Source: CAXWPM01 sp965206125 (GTDB taxonomy: Bacteria; Acidobacteriota; Terriglobia; 20CM-2-55-15). Taken from it: a DNA stretch of 64,000 nucleotides. Of the stretch, positions 60,067-64,000 are shown in pieces. The first letter of the stretch is position 1. Each line of letters begins with the position of its first letter. A model generated the notes under the pieces. That model saw nothing but the letters and a program-made list of their open reading frames with translations, made no database searches and had not been told where the DNA came from. Made by a program: the position numbers and the translations under genes. Where the stretch lies: contig CBDBIN010000038.1 in the NCBI GenBank assembly GCA_965206125.1, positions 1 through 64,000 on the forward strand, given 5' to 3'.

Positions 60067-60741
60067 TCAGTATATGAGGACGGAACGGACCGCTCCGATC
60101 ACCGGATTGAACAGGTACCAGGGGATCCCGAGGTAGAGCAAGCCAATGAGGATCACGAAGCCAAAGCTCTGGATGCGTTCCAGGGGGCGAGCCAGCACCT
60201 CGGGCAATAACCCGGACAGGATCGCCGCCCCGTCGAGCGGCGCCACGGGGATCAGGTTGAAGATCGCCAGAACAAGGTTGATCATCAGGCCGAAATACGC
60301 CATCGACGCAAGCGGTACCAGCAAAGTGTCGCCCGATGACACGCCTCGGGCCGCCTGCTTGACCAGTAGTTCCATTGACGACGAGGTTGACTTCAGGACA
60401 AACAGAAGGACGAACAAACCGCCTGCCATCAGGATGTTGCTGACAGGTCCGGCTGCCGCGACGAGCATATAGTCCCTCCGGGGATTCCGAAGTCTCGCCG
60501 TGTTCACCGGAACCGGCTTGGCCCAGCCGAAGATGAATCCACTGAACAGGCCCATCAGCGGAAACAGGAACGTCCCGAAGAAATCGGCATGCACCAGTGG
60601 GTTCAAGGAGATGCGGCCCAGATGGCGAGCCGTAGGGTCACTGAGCCGGTCGGCCGTCCACGCGTGGGCCGTCTCATGAACGCTCAGGGAGAGGAGCAGC
60701 ACGGCAAAGGACGAGATCACCTGAAAAAGGTCGATGTTCAT
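60067..60741 (-). CDS. M50-family site-2-protease-like membrane metalloprotease
   Basis: 224 residues, about six transmembrane helices. Zinc motif HETAHA (near residue 22) and the second motif NLIPVAPLDGAAIL with the Asp ligand. Resembles the compact YwhC/SpoIVFB-like group without a PDZ domain that is often found beside trpS and scpA. Substrate unknown. Confidence 0.93.
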   Translation of the reverse strand: MNIDLFQVISSFAVLLLSLSVHETAHAWTADRLSDPTARHLGRISLNPLVHADFFGTFLFPLMGLFSGFIFGWAKPVPVNTARLRNPRRDYMLVAAAGPVSNILMAGGLFVLLFVLKSTSSSMELLVKQAARGVSSGDTLLVPLASMAYFGLMINLVLAIFNLIPVAPLDGAAILSGLLPEVLARPLERIQSFGFVILIGLLYLGIPWYLFNPVIGAVRSVLIY

Positions 60742-60796
60742 GCTGTAAGTAATGCTAGCACACCGAGTTGGGCATCACACCGGTACTGTTCCTTGC

Positions 60797-60802
60797 TATA
60801 AT
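60797..60802 (+). promoter_or_regulatory. Consensus -10 box for a leaderless hemX/ccsA-like transcript
   Basis: TATAAT ends 6 nt before the ATG at 60809, and there is no Shine-Dalgarno sequence. The -35 region is poor. Confidence 0.45.
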
Positions 60803-60808
60803 TCACGG

Positions 60809-61624
60809 ATGCACATCGTGCTTCTGAGAGTCGCCCTGGCCCTCTATTCGGTGGGATTGCTGCACTCCATCGTTACGGTGTTGAACAAGAAGTACACGCT
60901 CTTCAGGGCAGGCCTCGTTGCCGTCGTCGCGGGCTTCCTCTGCCAGACCGCTTCGATCATCCTTCGGGCGGTGGAACTCCAGTACATGCCCCTGACCCAA
61001 CACTCCGAGGCTTTTTCGCTCTTCGCGGCCCTGGCGGCCCTGGGTTTCATGATCGCTTACTGGCGGTACCGGATTGCCTCCCTGAGCGTGTTCGTGTTTC
61101 CCCTGATCTTCATCGTCACGTTCATAGCCAACGTGGCCTACGATCCTTCGGACGTGATTCCCGCTGCGCTCCAGAGCAATTGGATTTACGTCCATACCCC
61201 ACTCATCTTTCTGGGTTATGCGGCGCTATTCATCAGTTTTGCCGGCGCAGCGATGTACCTGGTCCAGGCGCGGGAGCTCAAGTCCAAGCATCACACGATC
61301 TTCTACTACCGCCTGCCATCGCTCGAGATTTGTGATGACTTGTCCTACCGTTCGCTGGCCATCGGGTTCCCGTTGATCACACTGGGCATTATTTCCGGCG
61401 CGCTCTGGGCCCAGGACGCCTGGGGCACGGTCTGGGGAGGCGATCTGAAGATCCTCCTTTCCCTGTTTACCTGGTTTATCTACCTCTTGCTCATCCACTA
61501 CCGCTTCATCGCAGGCTGGCAGGGCAAAAAGGCGGCCTACCTGGCCATTGCCGGGTTCATCAGCGTCATGGTCTCCTTTCTCGGAGCCAACTACTTCGGA
61601 GGCCTCCATACCTTCACCGAGTGA
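60809..61624 (+). CDS. CcsA/HemX-family membrane protein
   Basis: 271 residues with eight predicted transmembrane helices, cytochrome c assembly (CcsA/ResC/HemX) fold: LYSVGLLHSIVTVLNKKYTLFRAG, LTQHSEAFSLFAALAALGFMIAYW, WIYVHTPLIFLGYAALFISFAGAAMYLVQ and LGIISGALWAQDAWGTVWGGDLKILLSLFTWFIYL. The tryptophan-rich haem-handling motif, usually WSWDPKE, reads WGGDLKI. Placement before hemA is that of HemX, which modulates HemA in Bacillus; haem export for cytochrome c is the alternative. Confidence 0.88.
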   Translation: MHIVLLRVALALYSVGLLHSIVTVLNKKYTLFRAGLVAVVAGFLCQTASIILRAVELQYMPLTQHSEAFSLFAALAALGFMIAYWRYRIASLSVFVFPLIFIVTFIANVAYDPSDVIPAALQSNWIYVHTPLIFLGYAALFISFAGAAMYLVQARELKSKHHTIFYYRLPSLEICDDLSYRSLAIGFPLITLGIISGALWAQDAWGTVWGGDLKILLSLFTWFIYLLLIHYRFIAGWQGKKAAYLAIAGFISVMVSFLGANYFGGLHTFTE

Positions 61625-61688
61625 AGGATGTGTGAAGATGGGCGATCAGGAAGAGAGATTTGGAGACGACAACGGCCGGGCCGGAACC

Positions 61689-62945
61689 ATGCGGCTGGCC
61701 CTGGTCGGTTTGAGCCACAAAACTGCCCCCGTCGAAATTCGGGAGAGGTTCGCCTTCGACACGGCCGACCTCCCAGACGCTCTGCGCTCGCTCGTCGCCT
61801 GCGATGGGATCTCCGAAGCGATGATCCTGTCCACCTGCAACCGCGTGGAAGTTGTCGCCGAAGCCCACGACGAGGGCGCCATCCGCGACTTTCTCTGCTC
61901 CTACCACCGTGTCTCGAACGAAAGCGTCACGAACTACCTTTACACGCTCCGGAACAACGATGTGATCCGACACATCTTCCGGGTCGCGTCGAGCCTGGAT
62001 TCGATGATCGTCGGAGAGCCGCAGATCCTCGGGCAGGTCAAGGAGGCGTATCGCTTCGCGAACGAGGCCGGAACGGTTGGGATGCACCTGGGTTCGTTGA
62101 TGAGTCGTGCGTTCGTTGTGGCCAAGAAGATCCGGACTGAGACCGGCATCGCGCATTCCGCAGTGTCGGTAAGCTACGCGGCGGTGGAATTGGCCCGGAA
62201 GATCTTCGGGGACCTTCGAGGCAAGAGTGTGATGATCATCGGCGCGAGCAAAATGGGTGTGCTGGCCGCCCGCTACCTCAAGCGTGCCGGGGTTTCGATG
62301 GTCATGGTCACGAACCGCACGTTCGAACGTGCCGTTGAAATGGCTCGCTTGTTTGAAGGTACGGCAATCGGGTTTGAGCGGCTCAACGACCACATCGACC
62401 GCGCGGACATCGTGATCAGCTCGACTGGCGCGCCACACTTCGTAATCAGCAAGCAGGAAGCGGAGCACATCATTCGGCTGCGTAAGAATCGACCTATATT
62501 CTTCATAGACATCGCTGTTCCACGCGACATCGACCCCGCGGTGAACCAGATCGACAACATATTCCTGTACGACATCGATGATCTCCAGCAGGTCGTCGAC
62601 GACAACATGGCCGAACGGGTCAAGGAAGCAAGCCGCGCCGAAGAAATCGTCGACTCCGAAGTCGAGGCGTTTTGCAGCCGGATTCGCGCGAGGGAAGTCG
62701 TCCCGACGATCGTCGCGCTGCGTGACCAGCTCGAAAGGCTGCGTCGGGACGAGATCGAGCGCAACCGAAAGCATCTCGCTCCGATGACCCCGGAACAGCA
62801 GGAAGCCGTCGATCGGATCACGCGGTCGATGGTGAACAAGATCCTCCATCACCCCATATCCCAACTGAAAGACCTGGCTCATGACCCGAGGGCCTCCGAG
62901 TACATCGAGTTGGTCCGGAAGATTTTCAACGTCCGTGAACAATAG
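61689..62945 (+). CDS. hemA: Glutamyl-tRNA reductase
   Basis: 418 residues from ATG 61689, the same length as E. coli HemA, and this start places the catalytic Cys at residue 50 (LSTCNRVEVV) as in the family. GLSHKTAPVEIRERFAF, GEPQILGQVKEAYRFA, AVSVSYAAVELARKIFGDL, NADPH site VMIIGASKMGVLAARYL and the C-terminal dimerisation helix (LRDQLERLRRDEIERNRKHL) follow. Reduces glutamyl-tRNA to glutamate-1-semialdehyde, the first step of C5 haem synthesis. ATG 61638, with GAAGGA upstream, would add 17 residues and is possible. Confidence 0.96.
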   Translation: MRLALVGLSHKTAPVEIRERFAFDTADLPDALRSLVACDGISEAMILSTCNRVEVVAEAHDEGAIRDFLCSYHRVSNESVTNYLYTLRNNDVIRHIFRVASSLDSMIVGEPQILGQVKEAYRFANEAGTVGMHLGSLMSRAFVVAKKIRTETGIAHSAVSVSYAAVELARKIFGDLRGKSVMIIGASKMGVLAARYLKRAGVSMVMVTNRTFERAVEMARLFEGTAIGFERLNDHIDRADIVISSTGAPHFVISKQEAEHIIRLRKNRPIFFIDIAVPRDIDPAVNQIDNIFLYDIDDLQQVVDDNMAERVKEASRAEEIVDSEVEAFCSRIRAREVVPTIVALRDQLERLRRDEIERNRKHLAPMTPEQQEAVDRITRSMVNKILHHPISQLKDLAHDPRASEYIELVRKIFNVREQ

Positions 62946-63870
62946 ACGAACGCTCAGCGTAGGAACTCGCGGCAGCGCGCTGGCTCTCTGGCAGGCGAAC
63001 TGGACCCGGGAAAGACTGCAGTCGGCGAGCGGTGATCTCGTCGTGGATGTCGTACCGATCAAGACCACCGGTGACCGGTTACTTGATGCGCCTCTGGCTG
63101 AAATCGGGGGAAAGGGCCTCTTTACCAAGGAGCTCGACCAGGCGCTTCTGGACGGCAGGATTGACCTGGCGGTCCACAGCATGAAGGACCTTCCTTTCGA
63201 AGTAGCTCCCGGCACTGTCATTGGAGCGATCACCGAGCGGGAAGATCCGCGGGACGTGGTCGTGTCTCCTGTTGGAACATTGGATGAGATGTCTCCGGGC
63301 TCCCGCATCGGTACCGGCAGTCTGCGCCGGGCGGCACAACTCCGGCAGAGGTTCCCTCATCTGGAGCCGAGCCCTGTCCGCGGGAATGTCGGCACGCGGC
63401 TCCGAAAACTCGACGACGGCGAGTTCGAAGCCGTACTGCTCGCGGCCGCCGGTCTCCGGCGATTAGGTTACGGAGCGCGCATCACGCAGCATCTCGAGAC
63501 GGATATCATGCTTCCGGCGATCGGTCAGGGTGCGCTCGCCATCGTCTGCCGCGCGGACGATCCGGAAACACTCGCTTTGGTCGCCTCGTTGAACCATCGG
63601 GACACGCGGATAGCGGTAGAAGCGGAACGGGGTCTGCTGGCGAGTCTGCACGGGGACTGCAGGATTCCGATTGCGGGCCACGCAACGCTCGAACAAGACG
63701 CGATCGTCCTGCATGGCTTGATATCCAGCGTGGACGGTCAGCGGGTCCTCCGGGACAGCGTGCGAGGCGGGACGGAAGATCCGTGCGCACTCGGGTTCGG
63801 GTTGGGCACGCGCCTGCTCGGAGCGGGCGGAGACGCGTTGCTTCGCGAGATCCAGGCGCATGACGCTTGA
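62935..63870 (+). CDS. hemC: Porphobilinogen deaminase (hydroxymethylbilane synthase)
   Basis: 311 residues from a GTG overlapping hemA by 11 bp. SVGTRGSALALWQANW, IKTTGDRLLDAPLAEIGGKGLFTKELDQALLDGRIDLAVHSMKDLPFE, IGTGSLRRAAQLRQRFP, LPAIGQGALAIVCR and Cys242 (LHGDCRIPIAGHA), which carries the dipyrromethane cofactor. Polymerises four porphobilinogens. Confidence 0.97.
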   Translation: MNNRRTLSVGTRGSALALWQANWTRERLQSASGDLVVDVVPIKTTGDRLLDAPLAEIGGKGLFTKELDQALLDGRIDLAVHSMKDLPFEVAPGTVIGAITEREDPRDVVVSPVGTLDEMSPGSRIGTGSLRRAAQLRQRFPHLEPSPVRGNVGTRLRKLDDGEFEAVLLAAAGLRRLGYGARITQHLETDIMLPAIGQGALAIVCRADDPETLALVASLNHRDTRIAVEAERGLLASLHGDCRIPIAGHATLEQDAIVLHGLISSVDGQRVLRDSVRGGTEDPCALGFGLGTRLLGAGGDALLREIQAHDA

Positions 63871-64000
63871 AGGAAGGACGGTCCTGACGACCCGCTCCGG
63901 GTCTCAGTCGTCTGAACTTCGGGACCTGCTTGCGCAGCTCGGGGCCGCGGTCGTCGAAATCCCGACGATCGAGATCGTTCCGCCGCAAACGTGGGAGCCC
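63860..64000 (+). CDS. hemD: Uroporphyrinogen-III synthase, N-terminal part (cut by window end)
   Basis: 47 residues visible: MTLEGRTVLTTRSGSQSSEL, RDLLAQLGAAVVEIPTIEIV. This is the HemD beginning (VLxTR...LxxLGAxVVExPTIEI). The ATG overlaps hemC by 11 bp, as hemC does hemA. Closes the linear tetrapyrrole; the gene runs off the window. Confidence 0.88.
   Translation, partial: MTLEGRTVLTTRSGSQSSELRDLLAQLGAAVVEIPTIEIVPPQTWEP

Noticed and set aside
61614..63308. 564-codon open frame on the minus strand opposite hemA/hemC
   Set aside because: It lies wholly antisense to two well-supported genes, has no family motif and no ribosome-binding site; long antisense frames are expected at this GC content.
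1..64000. tRNA and rRNA genes
   Set aside because: No cloverleaf with GTTCRANNC-type T-loops or rRNA signature was recognised in any intergenic gap; a dedicated scan would settle it.

Overview
The window is about 60% GC by eye and comes from a Gram-negative bacterium. It carries a complete Tol-Pal operon, outer-membrane TonB-dependent receptors, lipoproteins and a periplasmic MsrP/MsrQ pair. The large Oar-like receptors with an N-terminal carboxypeptidase-regulatory domain, the Ig-like insert in Pal, the F420 genes and IS1380/IS30 elements point to Acidobacteriota. That assignment is an inference from gene content; no 16S rRNA or other decisive marker is present.

Layout. 1-12.2 kb: two paralogous Oar-type receptors (the first cut by the window edge) bracket a minus-strand set of exported proteins (ankyrin-PQQ fusion, DUF1028 protein, S9 peptidase), followed by a frameshifted M20 dipeptidase: probably a peptide-scavenging locus. 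12.2-15.1 kb: a glyoxalase-like gene, hemF, and two membrane-associated proteins. 15.4-18.4 kb: a tight F420 operon, cofD-cofC-cofE-npdG. 18.5-20.9 kb: a bifunctional-nuclease-family gene and recN, separated by a 181-bp inverted-repeat element. 21.1-26.0 kb: tolQ-tolR-tolA-tolB-pal-cpoB. 26.0-27.8 kb: an IS1380-type insertion whose transposase is damaged. 27.9-33.6 kb: ssb, yajQ, an MFS transporter, yhhQ, msrQ/msrP, and a winged-helix regulator with a membrane partner. 33.6-34.8 kb: an intact IS30-type element. 34.9-45.1 kb (all minus): a 37-residue membrane protein, accA, dnaE, guaA, a membrane protein, pssA, psd, a DUF465 protein, rimI and tsaB. 45.1-54.1 kb: mutS, nagZ, a peptide-binding lipoprotein, ydcF-like and tsaC genes, a SpoU methyltransferase and rarA. 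54.1-60.7 kb: a CoA-binding protein, hisC, rluB, then proC, then scpB-scpA-trpS-M50 protease. 60.8-64 kb: a haem operon (hemX/ccsA-like, hemA, hemC, hemD cut by the window edge).

Most genes are housekeeping and sit in tight operons with ATGA/TGATG/GTGA overlaps. The unusual material lies between operons. At least six families of short interspersed, mostly palindromic repeats occur. Copies of one family flank the F420 operon. Direct copies of another, about 150 bp each, flank proC, which interrupts the usual scpA-scpB-rluB neighbourhood. A hairpin repeat supplies the final codons of two genes. Several genes without a Shine-Dalgarno sequence have a -10 box 6-9 nt before their ATG, which suggests leaderless transcripts. 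Two single-base frameshifts (M20 peptidase, rimI) may be real or assembly errors. No tRNA, rRNA or CRISPR array was found.
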